Notes: generated by a model from the letters alone, not told the origin. Counted from the stretch's first letter, positions 49,806 to 59,618 are shown. The stretch is 64,000 nucleotides of DNA from CAYLYP01 sp964387795 (GCA_964387795.1 CAYLYP010000005.1:1-64000); one strand, 5' to 3'. Numbers and translations are program-made.

Positions 49806-50404
49806 TACATCCCTATGTCTATTCCAAACCTGAACAATGGATTTTGATAATATACCTTGCTATCTGTGTTAAAATTATACAACAGCATCAGGTTCAGATA
49901 TGCTTTCCCTCCCAGATGCAGCCTTACCCCGCCTCCGGCAAAATAATTCTGTTCCCAAAACCTGTTCGTTTCTATGTTTGTTTGTGAAAACCTTGCTGAC
50001 CCCAGGCTCAATGCCTCGTATTCTATATGCGCAAATATTTGTTTGTATATGGTGTGCCTTGCAAAGAGGCTTCCCCCAAATATATCTGATGATCCACTGA
50101 AATACTTGTTGTTATAATATTGGTAGGTGCCGGTCAACCCAACATCCATCTTATTGGTAAGCTTGAAACCCACCATTGGGGAGACATTAATAACTGTTAT
50201 CGAGCCAAATTGCATTCCCAGGCTGCCCCCAAAAAAGATTCGCTCTTTTATACTTAATGGCTTCGGCTTTTCTTCCTTCTGACCTTCTTCTTCCTGACAA
50301 AGGGCTGAAGCGGGATTGATTAAGATTAATAAGATGACAAAAGCCAAAAAAATTGCTTTCCTCAGAATTATAAGTAAGCTGGTTGAAGTATTCTTGTTTC
50401 TCAT
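49805..50404 (-). CDS. Small outer-membrane beta-barrel protein, unknown
   Basis: 199 aa from ATG 50404 (MRNKNTSTSLL); the open frame continues to 50473, but a signal peptide should be near the start, which favours 50404. After the signal (ending ASALCQ) comes a Lys/Glu-rich stretch, then alternating amphipathic strands (FFGGSLGMQFGSITVINVSPMVGFKL, YLNLMLLYNF) ending in FGIDIGM: a short eight-strand type barrel. Function unknown. Last of a three-gene - strand group with the deacetylase and amidohydrolase. Confidence 0.7.
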   Translation of the reverse strand: MRNKNTSTSLLIILRKAIFLAFVILLILINPASALCQEEEGQKEEKPKPLSIKERIFFGGSLGMQFGSITVINVSPMVGFKLTNKMDVGLTGTYQYYNNKYFSGSSDIFGGSLFARHTIYKQIFAHIEYEALSLGSARFSQTNIETNRFWEQNYFAGGGVRLHLGGKAYLNLMLLYNFNTDSKVYYQNPLFRFGIDIGM

Positions 50405-50475
50405 TTTTATAATCTGATTGATTTCCTTTTGATTAATGCAATTTCTGTTAGGTTTGATTTCTTCAACGGCCAAAA

Positions 50476-51102
50476 TTAATGATTATTGCCTGGAAGGCAA
50501 AAAGTATAACCCTGATCCTTCAAATAAGCTATTGATAAAGGTAATGACTTTAAACAATTGCCTGACGCTTTTTCTGAGTCGTGAAAAACAATTACGTCTC
50601 CGGGAGAAGCGTTTTTTTTTACATTTTCAAAACACTGGTCGGGGCTTATTTCCTTATCATAGTCGCGGGTAAGTAAGCTCCAGCAAATGATTTTATACTC
50701 TTTGGAAAGCTTAATCATCTGACTGGGCTTTATCTTTCCATAAGGGGGCCTGAATAATTTACTTTTTATTAGTTGGGATGCCTTTTTTACATCCTCAAAA
50801 TATGCTTTATTGTCTGTTTTCCAACCTTTCAGGTGACTAAAGGTGTGATTGCCCACTGCATGTCCTTCATCAAGTATCCTTTGAAAAATCTCTGGGTTTT
50901 GCAAAACATTTTTTCCCAAGACAAAAAATGTGGCTTTTATCTTGTGCAATGCCAATATGTCGAGTATCAATGGTGTCACTTCTTTGGTGGGGCCATCATC
51001 AAATGTCAGGTAAACAACTTTCCCTTTGGATGGCATGCGCCAACTAATCCATCCGGATGTTAACTGTGAGACTAAAAATGGCTTTTTGACAAGTGCTTTC
51101 AT
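50476..51102 (-). CDS. Polysaccharide deacetylase (NodB domain, CE4)
   Basis: 208 aa. All NodB motifs are present: TFDDGPT (metal Asp and general base), HTFSHL (metal His), RPPYGK, the segment SLLTRDYDKE, and VIVFHDS (catalytic His). No signal peptide is evident; the N-terminus is hydrophilic, which suggests a cytoplasmic protein or one exported in an unusual way. It probably deacetylates an amino sugar polymer such as peptidoglycan or an exopolysaccharide. It begins 2 bp after the amidohydrolase stop, so translation is coupled. Confidence 0.9.
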   Translation of the reverse strand: MKALVKKPFLVSQLTSGWISWRMPSKGKVVYLTFDDGPTKEVTPLILDILALHKIKATFFVLGKNVLQNPEIFQRILDEGHAVGNHTFSHLKGWKTDNKAYFEDVKKASQLIKSKLFRPPYGKIKPSQMIKLSKEYKIICWSLLTRDYDKEISPDQCFENVKKNASPGDVIVFHDSEKASGNCLKSLPLSIAYLKDQGYTFCLPGNNH

Positions 51103-51104
51103 GA

Positions 51105-52310
51105 TTATAAGATTTCACTTTCTGATATGAGTTTTAATGACGCATTTTTATCCATTCTGCGTGTTTTAAAATCGTATCCCTTGAGTTGGACCAATCCGGG
51201 CTTATATCCCTTCTTAATTTGTCCTAAATGGTCCTGAATGCCAAGAAAACATGCTCCATTATAAGTTGCCCATTGTAATATTTGTTCAATTGGAAAATAG
51301 GGGTATCCATGTAGCAGTGCTTTTATCTCTTCAAGTATGCTAAGTGTATGGTTTGATGCCAGACTGTCTGTTCCAATCAGCAACCGGTCTGTATAGTCCT
51401 CAAAAAGAGAAATATCAGGTAAGCTTTTCTCAATATAAACATTTGAATTGGGACAAAAACAAAAATATACCTTTTCAAAATATTGATATGCAAACTGAAT
51501 ATCTGTTTTATCTGAAAAAGTATTGTGTACAAGCATCAGGGGATTGTTTTTTGGCAAATATTGCTTTATGGCCCTCAACGGCTTTTCCCCTGCATTAATA
51601 AATTTATAATTGGGGATATGTAATTCATCAATATGTTCCATCAAAGGGCCTTTTGAGTAAAGGAACAATTCATTTTCACTCTCACTTTCCTGATGGTGAA
51701 GGCTTATTTTCCCATTGTTCGCTTCTGCCCAGTTTTTTATTTTCCCAAACAAGGCTGATGATACCGAATATGGGGCATGGGGTGTGATACTACAGGTGTT
51801 ATTTCGGATTTTTGCTTTAAGCTCATCAGCCAGTTGAAGCCCTTTTTCAAATACCTCATTTGATTTTAACGGATCTGAAGCAAAGAGTTCAATAAACGTA
51901 TGATAAAATAAAGGCGATGCTTCCTTGACCCCAAATGTGATATTTGAATTTGAGATATCTGCCACAGCTACTATGCCTTCCTGCTGCATTTTTTCATCAG
52001 CAGCTTTGATGGCCTGGATAACTATATCCTTGTCTGGCCAGTTTAACTGGCCCACTTGCCTGATAAAGTCTTTGATACCCCCTGATAATTGAACAAAACC
52101 AAGTGCCCATGAAAATTCCAGGTGGCAATGGCTGTTAACAAATCCTGGCGTGATTATTCCTTCATAATATTCTGCCCCTTCCAGGTCTGATTCGTACTTT
52201 TCCAATGGGACCAAATCCCTGATAAAGCCTTTTTCATCCAGGACTATCATAGTATTGAACTGTATCAATCCTTTGCCTGGAAACAGGGCCTCACAAATAA
52301 TTTTTCTCAT
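51105..52310 (-). CDS. Metal-dependent amidohydrolase (deaminase type)
   Basis: 401 aa from ATG 52310 (MRKIICEALFPGKG); the frame extends to a TTG at 52355, but a -7 box covers that point. Amidohydrolase signatures: TPGFVNSHCHLE, ITPHAPYSVS, LHHQES, MLVHNTFS and LIGTDSLASN. The ATZ/TRZ-type pattern and the GTDSLASN motif suggest a deaminase or chlorohydrolase-like enzyme such as the aminodeoxyfutalosine deaminase of menaquinone synthesis, but no other mqn gene is nearby, so this is a guess. Confidence 0.82.
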   Translation of the reverse strand: MRKIICEALFPGKGLIQFNTMIVLDEKGFIRDLVPLEKYESDLEGAEYYEGIITPGFVNSHCHLEFSWALGFVQLSGGIKDFIRQVGQLNWPDKDIVIQAIKAADEKMQQEGIVAVADISNSNITFGVKEASPLFYHTFIELFASDPLKSNEVFEKGLQLADELKAKIRNNTCSITPHAPYSVSSALFGKIKNWAEANNGKISLHHQESESENELFLYSKGPLMEHIDELHIPNYKFINAGEKPLRAIKQYLPKNNPLMLVHNTFSDKTDIQFAYQYFEKVYFCFCPNSNVYIEKSLPDISLFEDYTDRLLIGTDSLASNHTLSILEEIKALLHGYPYFPIEQILQWATYNGACFLGIQDHLGQIKKGYKPGLVQLKGYDFKTRRMDKNASLKLISESEIL

Positions 52311-52352
52311 CCCGGACTGTTTTGTTCTCTCTTGTTTTTTTGATTTTGATTT

Positions 52353-52360
52353 CAAAATTA
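52353..52360 (-). promoter_or_regulatory. Promoter of the amidohydrolase group
   Basis: - strand TAATTTTG fits TAnnTTTG. It predicts a leader of about 37 nt to ATG 52310 and rules out the longer TTG-started frame. Confidence 0.5.
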
Positions 52361-53039
52361 AATGAAATAAATGTTAAAGAAAGATGATACGGCTTTTATT
52401 AACATGTTTTATATTTGAATCCGATCCCTTTAAGTCTTAACATCTGTTGTATCATTTTTATTTTTAAGCAGTTTGTCGCAAATTTCTGTTACCATTAGAA
52501 ACTAAAACATGAGTGGCAGGGAAAGCTTTACTGCAATTTTTATAATAAACAAAATCCCTGCTTCTCAAAAAAATAATCTTTGAATGGTCGCTGTTCAAAA
52601 TTTAAATCTTTTTTTTTCAAGACATCCAAGACTGTGGTATTTCCTGGCAGAAAGTTAAAGTACTTCAGGATGGGGTCTTTGTTCATTTATAACTGGTTGT
52701 AATGTTAACAGTCGGATGGAACATCATGTTTCGGCCTGGAAATGGTGTTTGTGATTCTTTCTCAAACGTATTCTTATCGTTGCCAATGATTCAACTTGTT
52801 CTATACCATGTTTCTATTTATAATACACCCAATCCCGAACCATATTACTATTTTGTAATTAGATAACCAATAAGGTAGCAATTACAATATAAGACAATCA
52901 CACAACTAACATCTTCCCAAGATCTTAATTGGGTCATATTCGCCTCTTATTCGCTTTTGTTCGGTTATTGACAAGACCTGCAGCATCCCTTCTATTGTTT
53001 TGGCAGCTTGTTGAGAAGTTAATGTGATAAACTTATGCA

Positions 53040-53271
53040 TTTTACATTTATTAACTAATAGAGAATGATGTATGTGGCAGACATTCAATAGAATATATTT
53101 AGGCTGTTGTGAATAAACGTTAAAATTAACTTATTAAACGTTAAAGAAAATCATTTAATAGGCTGGTTTTCAATATCATGGATAGGTCACGGTATTACCA
53201 AGGATATACCAAGGTCTTATCAGGTTCAGTATCGTCCAAGTGATTATTGGACAAATAATGGAGATGGTATA
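53040..53271 (+). repeat. Long dispersed repeat R2, copy B
   Basis: Partner of 31056-31276; nearly identical over about 53115-53235, with an extra 11 bp (ACAAATAATGG) near the right end. Confidence 0.85.
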
Positions 53272-53531
53272 AAGTTATTGACGATTTACGAATGACGATT
53301 TATAATCCTATTTCATTAAGTTTTACAATATGATAAAAATGCATGATTTTATTGGCATTTAGAAAAAGCAAACTCTTTTAACAAACAGAAAATAAGAATA
53401 ATAATATCAAATTTTTGCACCAGATTAGCTCTAATGGCACAGATGTTATTTGTAAGATCCTTGTAATCAGATTTATATAGCAACCCTGTTGATACTTATA
53501 CTAAATAGACGGCATTTCAAAACAATATCAC

Positions 53532-53649
53532 CTTAAGGGTTGAGCCGGGGTTGAGGCGGGGTTGAGGCGGGTTTGAGGCGGGTTTGAGCCGGGTTGAAAG
53601 CGGCTCAAGCCCGGTTAAAGTCCGGTTAAAATCCGGCCCGACCCTTAAG
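53532..53649. repeat. GC-rich minisatellite inside an inverted repeat (cruciform-like)
   Basis: The outer arms CTTAAGGGT (53532-53540) and ACCCTTAAG (53641-53649) are perfect complements. Inside, about six 10-11-bp units (GGGTTGAGCC, GGGGTTGAGGC twice, GGGTTTGAGGC, GGGTTTGAGCC, GGGTTGAAAGC) are followed by three or four units in reverse-complement sense (GGCTCAAGCCC, CGGTTAAAGTC, CGGTTAAAATC). It is strikingly GC-rich in AT-rich surroundings and can fold almost completely. Confidence 0.85.
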
Positions 53650-53721
53650 ATGAATACTTATTGCTTAGTGGTTAATCTCGTTCCTAATTAAAACCACACT
53701 ATCTGGATACAAAAAGACAAT

Positions 53722-53760
53722 AATAAAAAAGCCTGGTTGAAGTATATATCAACCAGGCTT
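53722..53760 (-). terminator. Terminator of gcvP
   Basis: 12-bp stem AAGCCTGGTTGA (53729-53740) / TCAACCAGGCTT (53749-53760), 8-nt loop, followed on the - strand by TTTTTATTATT. It lies 28 bp after the gcvP stop. Confidence 0.9.
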
Positions 53761-53788
53761 CTATGAATTATTAAAACAGTTTTAAATG

Positions 53789-56668
53789 CTATTTGTAGCT
53801 TTCGATAGGTTCGCAAGCACAAACGAGGTTACGATCGCCATAAGCATCATCGATGCGTGTTACTGGTGTAAAATACTTGTCTTTCAGGCTCCAGGGCATA
53901 GGGAAAGCTGCCTGTTCGCGGGTATAAGGCCTATCCCATGAAGAGCTGCAAATCTGTGCCATTGTATGAGGTGCTTTTTTAAGAAGGTTAAGCTCTTTAT
54001 CGGCTTTGCCTTCTTCGATGGCCTTGATTTCTTCCCTGATACCAATCATTGCTTCAATAAGACGGTCCATTTCTGATATTGGCTCACTTTCGGTAGGTTC
54101 AACCATCAGGGTTCCATGAACGGGGAATGCAACAGTTGGTGCATGGAAACCATAGTCCATCAAACGTTTTGCAATATCAATGGCTTCAACATTAGCAGTA
54201 CGCTTAAAGCTGTTACAATCAAGGATCATTTCATGGGCAACATGTCCTTTGTTCCCGGTATAAAGAATTGGGTAATAATCCTTCAAACACTCTTTGATGT
54301 AATTGGCATTAAAGATTGCCATTTTTGTTGACTGTGCCAATCCTTCAGCCCCAAGCATTTTAATATACCCGTATGTAATCGGGAGGATAGATGCACTACC
54401 AAAAGGACCAGATGCAACTGCATGAACTCCCTGGTTTCCACCAGTTTTTTGCATTGTATGAGTAGGGAGGAATGGAACAAGGTGTTTGGCAACGCCAATA
54501 GGACCTACACCAGGGCCACCACCACCATGAGGGATAGCAAATGTCTTATGTAGGTTTAGATGACAAACATCAGCCCCAATATTTCCCGGACTGGTAAGTC
54601 CAACCTGGGCATTCATATTGGCACCATCCATATAAACCTGACCACCATTATCATGGATAATTTTTGTGAGTTCAAGGATGCCTTCTTCAAATACCCCGTG
54701 AGTAGAAGGATAGGTAACCATGATACAGGAAAGGTTTTGGCGATATTGTTCGGCTTTGGCCTTCAAATCTGCCAGGTCAATATTACCATTATCGTCACAT
54801 TTAACAACCACAACCTGTAAGCCAGCCATAACAGCGCTGGCAGGGTTGGTACCATGAGCTGAACTTGGGATAAGCACAACATTACGATGGTGCTCGCCTT
54901 TGCTTTCCTGATATGCCCTGATCACATTCAAACCTGAATATTCGCCTGAAGCACCAGAATTGGGCATAAATGACATAGCAGCAAATCCGGTGATTTCAGC
55001 AAGGTCTTTATCCAGTTCTTTAATCATCTCCATATATCCACCAGCCTGATCAATTGGGGCAAATGGGTGCAGGGAATTAAACTCAGGCCAGCTTAATGCA
55101 AACATCTCAGAGGCAGCATTAAGTTTCATGGTACAAGAGCCAAGGGGAATCATGCAACGGTTAAGTGCAAGGTCTTTGTTCTCCATTGACTTTAAATACC
55201 TCATCATTTCAGTTTCTGAATGATAGGTATTAAAGACTTCATGAGTGAGGTAAGTTGATTTTCTCTGATAATCAGCAGGGAAAGTAGTTATTTTTTCGCA
55301 TTCTGCAGGTTTGCAGACAAACTCAGTAAATGATTTTCCGTTTGCCTTGGCAAAGACAGACAGTATTGTATTTATTTCTTTAAGTTCAGTAACTTCATCA
55401 ATACTGATACCAATGGTTTTGTCATCAATATATCTTAAGTTCATTTCAGCTTCCAATGCCATTTTACGGATAGCGTCAATAGAAACGCCCTGTGGAAGTT
55501 CAATCTGAAGGGTATCAAAGAAAGCCTGGTTAAGCTGCTTGTATCCATATTTACGGATTTCAGCATCAAGGACACCTGCAAGGATGTTGATATGGCGGGC
55601 AATCCTTTTAATGCCTTCGGCACCATGATAAACGGCATACATACCGGCCATCATTGCAAGTAAGGCCTGGGCTGTACAAATATTTGAAGTAGCTTTTTCA
55701 CGTTTGATATGCTGTTCGCGGGTCTGAAGTGCCATACGTAAAGCGCGGTTTCCATCAGCATCAACAGAAATACCAATAATACGGCCAGGGATGCTTCTTT
55801 TAAAAGACTCTTTGGTAGCCATATAACCAGCATGAGGGCCGCCAAAACCCATTGGAAGGCCAAAACGCTGTACTGAACCTACAACGGCATCAGCGCCCCA
55901 TTCGCCCGGAGGGGTAAGTAATGCAAGGCTAAGAAGGTCGGCTGCAACAACAACATTAACCTGATTTTCGTGAGCTTTGTTTACAAATTTCTCATAACAG
56001 CAAATGTTACCACGTTCATCAGGATATTGGACCAATGCACCAAAAAAGCCTTCAGCGAGGTTTATCTGTTCATAATTGCCTATTACAAGTTCAATATTTA
56101 ATGATTTTGATCTGTTTTTTAACACATCAATAGTCTGAGGGAAGGTTTTTTCGCTGACAAAGAAACGGTTGGAACCAGCTTTTACCTGATCTCTGGATCT
56201 TGAATTAAAAAACATAATCATGGCTTCGGCGCTTGCAGTACCCTCATCCAATAAAGAAGCATTGGCGATTTCCATGCCTGTCAGGTCGCTGATCATTGTC
56301 TGATAGTTAAGCAGTGCTTCAAGGCGTCCCTGGCTAATCTCGGCCTGGTATGGGGTATAGGCAGTATACCAACCCGGGTTTTCCAAAACATTACGCAATA
56401 TCACCGAAGGGGTAATGGTTCCATAATAACCCATTCCGATAAAATTGCGGAACAATTTATTCTTACTGCCAAGTGCTTTTAAATGATTGATATATTGATA
56501 CTCGCTCATTCCTCCTTCAACAGCCAGGGGTTTTTTCAACCTTATTGCCGAGGGAATAGTTTCATCAATGAGTTGGTCAACGGACGATACACCGATTTTT
56601 TTCAACATTTTCTCCAAATCTTTTCCTCTGGGGCCAATGTGACGGTGAACGAAATTATTGGTAATCAT
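53789..56668 (-). CDS. gcvP: Glycine dehydrogenase (decarboxylating), P protein
   Basis: 959 aa: the fused form with both halves (the alpha-like N-terminal half ending about 440, the beta-like half after). The pyridoxal phosphate Lys is K708 in HLNLHKTFAIPHGGGGPG, followed by the Gly-rich loop. The N-terminal RHIGPRGKD and SGASGEYSGL are typical. It decarboxylates glycine and passes the aminomethyl group to the lipoyl H protein; the L protein could be the LpdA encoded at the left of the window. gcvT and gcvH are not in the window. No glycine riboswitch was recognised upstream. Confidence 0.98.
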   Translation of the reverse strand: MITNNFVHRHIGPRGKDLEKMLKKIGVSSVDQLIDETIPSAIRLKKPLAVEGGMSEYQYINHLKALGSKNKLFRNFIGMGYYGTITPSVILRNVLENPGWYTAYTPYQAEISQGRLEALLNYQTMISDLTGMEIANASLLDEGTASAEAMIMFFNSRSRDQVKAGSNRFFVSEKTFPQTIDVLKNRSKSLNIELVIGNYEQINLAEGFFGALVQYPDERGNICCYEKFVNKAHENQVNVVVAADLLSLALLTPPGEWGADAVVGSVQRFGLPMGFGGPHAGYMATKESFKRSIPGRIIGISVDADGNRALRMALQTREQHIKREKATSNICTAQALLAMMAGMYAVYHGAEGIKRIARHINILAGVLDAEIRKYGYKQLNQAFFDTLQIELPQGVSIDAIRKMALEAEMNLRYIDDKTIGISIDEVTELKEINTILSVFAKANGKSFTEFVCKPAECEKITTFPADYQRKSTYLTHEVFNTYHSETEMMRYLKSMENKDLALNRCMIPLGSCTMKLNAASEMFALSWPEFNSLHPFAPIDQAGGYMEMIKELDKDLAEITGFAAMSFMPNSGASGEYSGLNVIRAYQESKGEHHRNVVLIPSSAHGTNPASAVMAGLQVVVVKCDDNGNIDLADLKAKAEQYRQNLSCIMVTYPSTHGVFEEGILELTKIIHDNGGQVYMDGANMNAQVGLTSPGNIGADVCHLNLHKTFAIPHGGGGPGVGPIGVAKHLVPFLPTHTMQKTGGNQGVHAVASGPFGSASILPITYGYIKMLGAEGLAQSTKMAIFNANYIKECLKDYYPILYTGNKGHVAHEMILDCNSFKRTANVEAIDIAKRLMDYGFHAPTVAFPVHGTLMVEPTESEPISEMDRLIEAMIGIREEIKAIEEGKADKELNLLKKAPHTMAQICSSSWDRPYTREQAAFPMPWSLKDKYFTPVTRIDDAYGDRNLVCACEPIESYK

Positions 56669-56716
56669 CGTGTTGTGATTTTATTGTGAGACAAAGAACT
56701 TTTAAAAATTTTGCAG

Positions 56717-56724
56717 CAAATGTA
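56717..56724 (-). promoter_or_regulatory. gcvP promoter (-7 box)
   Basis: - strand TACATTTG followed by C fits the extended TAnnTTTGC box; leader about 45 nt. Confidence 0.5.
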
Positions 56725-56993
56725 ATAATAAATCTAAGTTTTATCTATCAGAAAACCTATTATTCAAAGCTGTCAAAAAAAAATTAATAGTACATTAACA
56801 AATTCATTTTCCATTCCTATACGATAAAGAGGTGATAAATGGATTGCTAACATAATCAGTTAATACACATGCAAATGAAAGATTGCATAATTATAGAAAA
56901 AATAAGGTAAGTTTTTATTGATAAAGGTTGTTAAATATAAAACAGGCTTTACATCCGGGAGATAAATACAGGAAATAATAAAATGGAAATCAT

Positions 56994-57001
56994 TACTTTT
57001 G
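56994..57001 (+). promoter_or_regulatory. ABC-F gene promoter (-7 box)
   Basis: TACTTTTG followed by C fits TAnnTTTGC; leader about 12 nt to the ATG at 57018. Confidence 0.5.
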
Positions 57002-57017
57002 CACAAAATAATAATTT

Positions 57018-58961
57018 ATGTTCTCTGCGAATCATATTACTGTCCAGTTTGGCGGTAACAGTTTATTTGAAGATGTTTCGTTTATAATAAATGAGAAAGA
57101 CCGGATTGGGCTTGTTGGAAAAAACGGAGCAGGGAAAACAACCCTGATGAGGGTTTTTATGGGAGTGGTTGCTCCCGAGACGGGCAATGTGGTGATTCCC
57201 TCAGACCGTACAGTGGGATACCTGCCCCAGGAAATGCCTTTAACAAGTAGTAAAGCTGTGATGGAAGAAACACTTACAGCTTTTTTTGAAGTAAACAGGG
57301 TAGAAGAAAAAATACAAAAGCTTTCGCTTGAGATTCAGAACAGAGAGGATTATGAATCGGAATCATACTTAAAGCTTATCCACCAGTTGGATGAGGCCAA
57401 TCATCAGTTTCAGGTATTGGGAGGACATACCCGTCTTGCTGATGCTGAAAAGGTGTTGTTGGGTTTGGGCTTTTCAACAAATGATTTTCAAAGGCCTATG
57501 GCTTCTTTTAGTGGGGGCTGGCAAATGAGGGTCGAACTGGCAAAGATTCTTCTCAGGAGGCCTGCCTTATTGCTTCTGGATGAGCCTACCAACCATCTTG
57601 ACATCGAATCAATACAATGGTTGGAAAGTTTTTTGATCCCTTATCCCGGAGCAGTGATGGTTATTTCGCACGACCGTGCTTTTCTGGATAACCTTTGCAA
57701 AAGGACCATTGAGATTTCGAATAAGAAGATTTATGATTATAAAGCCAATTATACTGAATATGTAGAGTTGAGGGCTGAAAGATTTGAACAGGAACTGGCA
57801 GCATATACAAACCAGCAAAAGCAAATAGCCCAGACAGAAAGGTTTATTGAACGGTTTAGGGCTAAGGCCACCAAAGCCAAGCAAGTACAATCAAGGGTAA
57901 AGCTTCTTGAAAAAATTGACAGGATAGAAGTTGATAATATAGACAATTCGGCCATTCATTTCAGGTTCCCACCTGCCCCACAATCAGGAAAGCTTGTGGT
58001 AACAGCCGAAGGGGTGTGTAAAACTTATCCTCAGAAAACGGTATTGAAAAACCTTGATTTTGTAATCAATAAAGGTGACAGGGTTGCCTTTGTGGGTAAA
58101 AACGGAGAAGGGAAAACAACGCTTTCGCGGATAATCCTTGACTTATTGGATTATGAAGGAAAGATAACATTAGGGCATAATGTGATAACAGGTTATTTTG
58201 CACAAAACCAGACTGAATTGCTAGATGGTGAAAAAACAGTATTTGAAACACTGGATCACATAGCAGTGGGAGATGTGCGCACCAGGATTAGAAATATCCT
58301 TGGAGGTTTCCTGTTTGGGGGCGATGCCATTGATAAAAAGGTGAAAGTGCTTTCGGGAGGTGAGAAAACAAGGCTTGCCCTGGCCGGATTATTGTTAAGC
58401 CCGATAAACCTGTTGGTGCTTGATGAGCCAACCAACCATCTTGACATGCGTTCAAAGGATATTCTTAAAAGTGCATTGCTTCAGTTTGATGGAACCTTAA
58501 TAATTGTATCTCACGACAGGGATTTCTTACAAGGATTGTCAAACAGGGTATTTGAGTTTAAGAACCAACAGATTCGTGAATATCTTGGTGATATTTATGA
58601 TTTTATTGAAGCAAGGCAGCTGGAATCGTTAAAAGACCTTGAGTCACCTGCTTTGAAACAAAAAAACGAGAAATCACAATCCGTATCGGAAAGCAAGGAA
58701 CAATGGGAGAAAAAGAAACTTATTGAAAAAGAAGCCCGCCGTTTGAAAACACTGATTGAAAAGTGTGAGTCAAAGCATGCTGAATTGGAAAAAGAACTTG
58801 AGAAATTAAGTTCCCAACTTAGTAATCCTGAAAATCCAACCGAAACAGACTACAAAGCACTGTATGAAAAGCATACAAGGATAAAAGAGGAGATAAATAA
58901 AACCACAGAGGAATGGGAATCCTTGCACCTACAGATAGATTCACTTTCAGAGGATAAGTAG
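57018..58961 (+). CDS. ABC-F family ATPase (Uup/YheS-like)
   Basis: 647 aa, two ABC domains on one chain and no membrane helices. Walker A1 GKNGAGKTT, signature SGGWQMRVELAKIL, LLLDEPTNHLD; the P-site interaction linker is rich in Arg/Lys (about 240-300); Walker A2 GKNGEGKTT, signature SGGEKTRLALAGLL, VLDEPTNHLD. The C-terminal 110 residues are a charged coiled coil (EKKKLIEKEARRLKTLIEKCESK), as in Uup, which may bind nucleic acid. ABC-F proteins act on ribosomes, for translation quality or antibiotic protection. It is not closely placed to resistance genes, so a housekeeping role is more likely. Confidence 0.95.
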   Translation: MFSANHITVQFGGNSLFEDVSFIINEKDRIGLVGKNGAGKTTLMRVFMGVVAPETGNVVIPSDRTVGYLPQEMPLTSSKAVMEETLTAFFEVNRVEEKIQKLSLEIQNREDYESESYLKLIHQLDEANHQFQVLGGHTRLADAEKVLLGLGFSTNDFQRPMASFSGGWQMRVELAKILLRRPALLLLDEPTNHLDIESIQWLESFLIPYPGAVMVISHDRAFLDNLCKRTIEISNKKIYDYKANYTEYVELRAERFEQELAAYTNQQKQIAQTERFIERFRAKATKAKQVQSRVKLLEKIDRIEVDNIDNSAIHFRFPPAPQSGKLVVTAEGVCKTYPQKTVLKNLDFVINKGDRVAFVGKNGEGKTTLSRIILDLLDYEGKITLGHNVITGYFAQNQTELLDGEKTVFETLDHIAVGDVRTRIRNILGGFLFGGDAIDKKVKVLSGGEKTRLALAGLLLSPINLLVLDEPTNHLDMRSKDILKSALLQFDGTLIIVSHDRDFLQGLSNRVFEFKNQQIREYLGDIYDFIEARQLESLKDLESPALKQKNEKSQSVSESKEQWEKKKLIEKEARRLKTLIEKCESKHAELEKELEKLSSQLSNPENPTETDYKALYEKHTRIKEEINKTTEEWESLHLQIDSLSEDK

Positions 58962-58980
58962 CCCAAAGGCTTATTTTATT
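58954..58980. terminator. Weak terminator between convergent ABC-F and response regulator genes
   Basis: Arms ATAAG...CC (58954-58963) and GGCTTAT (58968-58974) with a 3-nt bulge and CAAA loop, then TTTATTTTT. The 9-bp intergenic gap leaves room only for this overlapping hairpin. Confidence 0.4.
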
Positions 58981-59618
58981 TTTACGATATTATTTTTAAT
59001 GGCATAGATGACCAGCTCGGCAGTGCTATTAAGTTTTAGCTTCTTCATAATATTTGACTTGTGGGCTTCAATGGTCCTGACACTTATACAAAACCTATCT
59101 GCCATTTGCTGATTGGTAAGACCGGAAGTAATCAACCTTAAAACTTCGACTTCCCTTTCGGTGAGTTTTGCCGAATGATCTTTTGCATTTTTATTTTTAA
59201 GGAAATTATCAATAAGTATTTCGGAAACAAAGCCTTTAGAATAATGTTCACCTTTGACAACTGCCCTGATGGATTCAATAAGTTGGCCAGGTTTGAAGTT
59301 TTTTGGAACATAAGCCATTGCACCAGCTTCAAAGCCATTTACAATAACATCTTCATTCACGGAACTGCTATGTAGTACAACCTTGATATGAGGAAAATGC
59401 CTTGTAATTTGTTCAGTGACCTCAATACCAGACATTCCGGGCAAAGAAATATCAAGAATCACCACATCAGGGGATAATTCCCTTATTTTATCAAGTGCTT
59501 CTTCCCCGTCCTTTGCAACGCCAATTAACTTCATGTCGGCAACTTTTGATATCACCGTACGCACTGCAAGCACAATCAAATCATGGTCGTCAACTACCAG
59601 AACCTTAATTTTTTCCAT
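58971..59618 (-). CDS. NarL/LuxR-type response regulator
   Basis: 215 aa from ATG 59618 (MEKIKVLVVDDHD); an ATG two codons earlier is also possible. Receiver domain 1-120 with acidic pocket DDHD, phospho-acceptor Asp in PDVVILDISLPGMSG, Ser switch in VVLHSSSVN and Lys in AYVPKN. C-terminal LuxR HTH LTEREVEVLRLITSGLTNQQMADRFCISVRTIEAHKSNIMKKL. It binds DNA after phosphorylation by a histidine kinase, which is not encoded nearby, so it is an orphan in this window. Its neighbour on the same strand is an ABC permease 126 bp upstream. Confidence 0.95.
   Translation of the reverse strand: MEKIKVLVVDDHDLIVLAVRTVISKVADMKLIGVAKDGEEALDKIRELSPDVVILDISLPGMSGIEVTEQITRHFPHIKVVLHSSSVNEDVIVNGFEAGAMAYVPKNFKPGQLIESIRAVVKGEHYSKGFVSEILIDNFLKNKNAKDHSAKLTEREVEVLRLITSGLTNQQMADRFCISVRTIEAHKSNIMKKLKLNSTAELVIYAIKNNIVKIK

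Larger units (their letters stand above)
52361..53728. other. Gene-poor repeat zone between amidohydrolase and gcvP
   Basis: 1.37 kb. 52361-53039 is AT-rich with no recognised gene (a 60-codon - frame at 52906-53088 is not supported). Then R2 copy B (53040-53271), 260 bp of AT-rich sequence, the GC-rich cruciform minisatellite (53532-53649) and a short spacer to the gcvP terminator. Confidence 0.55.
56669..57017. other. Divergent intergenic region, gcvP / ABC-F gene
   Basis: 349 bp, AT-rich. - strand box TACATTTGC (complement of 56716-56724) serves gcvP and + strand box TACTTTTGC (56994-57002) serves the ABC-F gene. Nothing else was seen; in particular no riboswitch. Confidence 0.5.

Noticed and set aside
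52906..53088. 60-codon - frame before repeat R2 copy B
   Set aside because: No recognisable features, overlaps the repeat, and copy A has no matching frame.
53532..53649. CRISPR-like repeat array
   Set aside because: Units are 10-11 bp, contiguous without spacers, and reverse direction halfway; no cas genes.
56669..57017. Glycine riboswitch upstream of gcvP
   Set aside because: The leader is only about 45 nt and AT-rich; no conserved core is visible.
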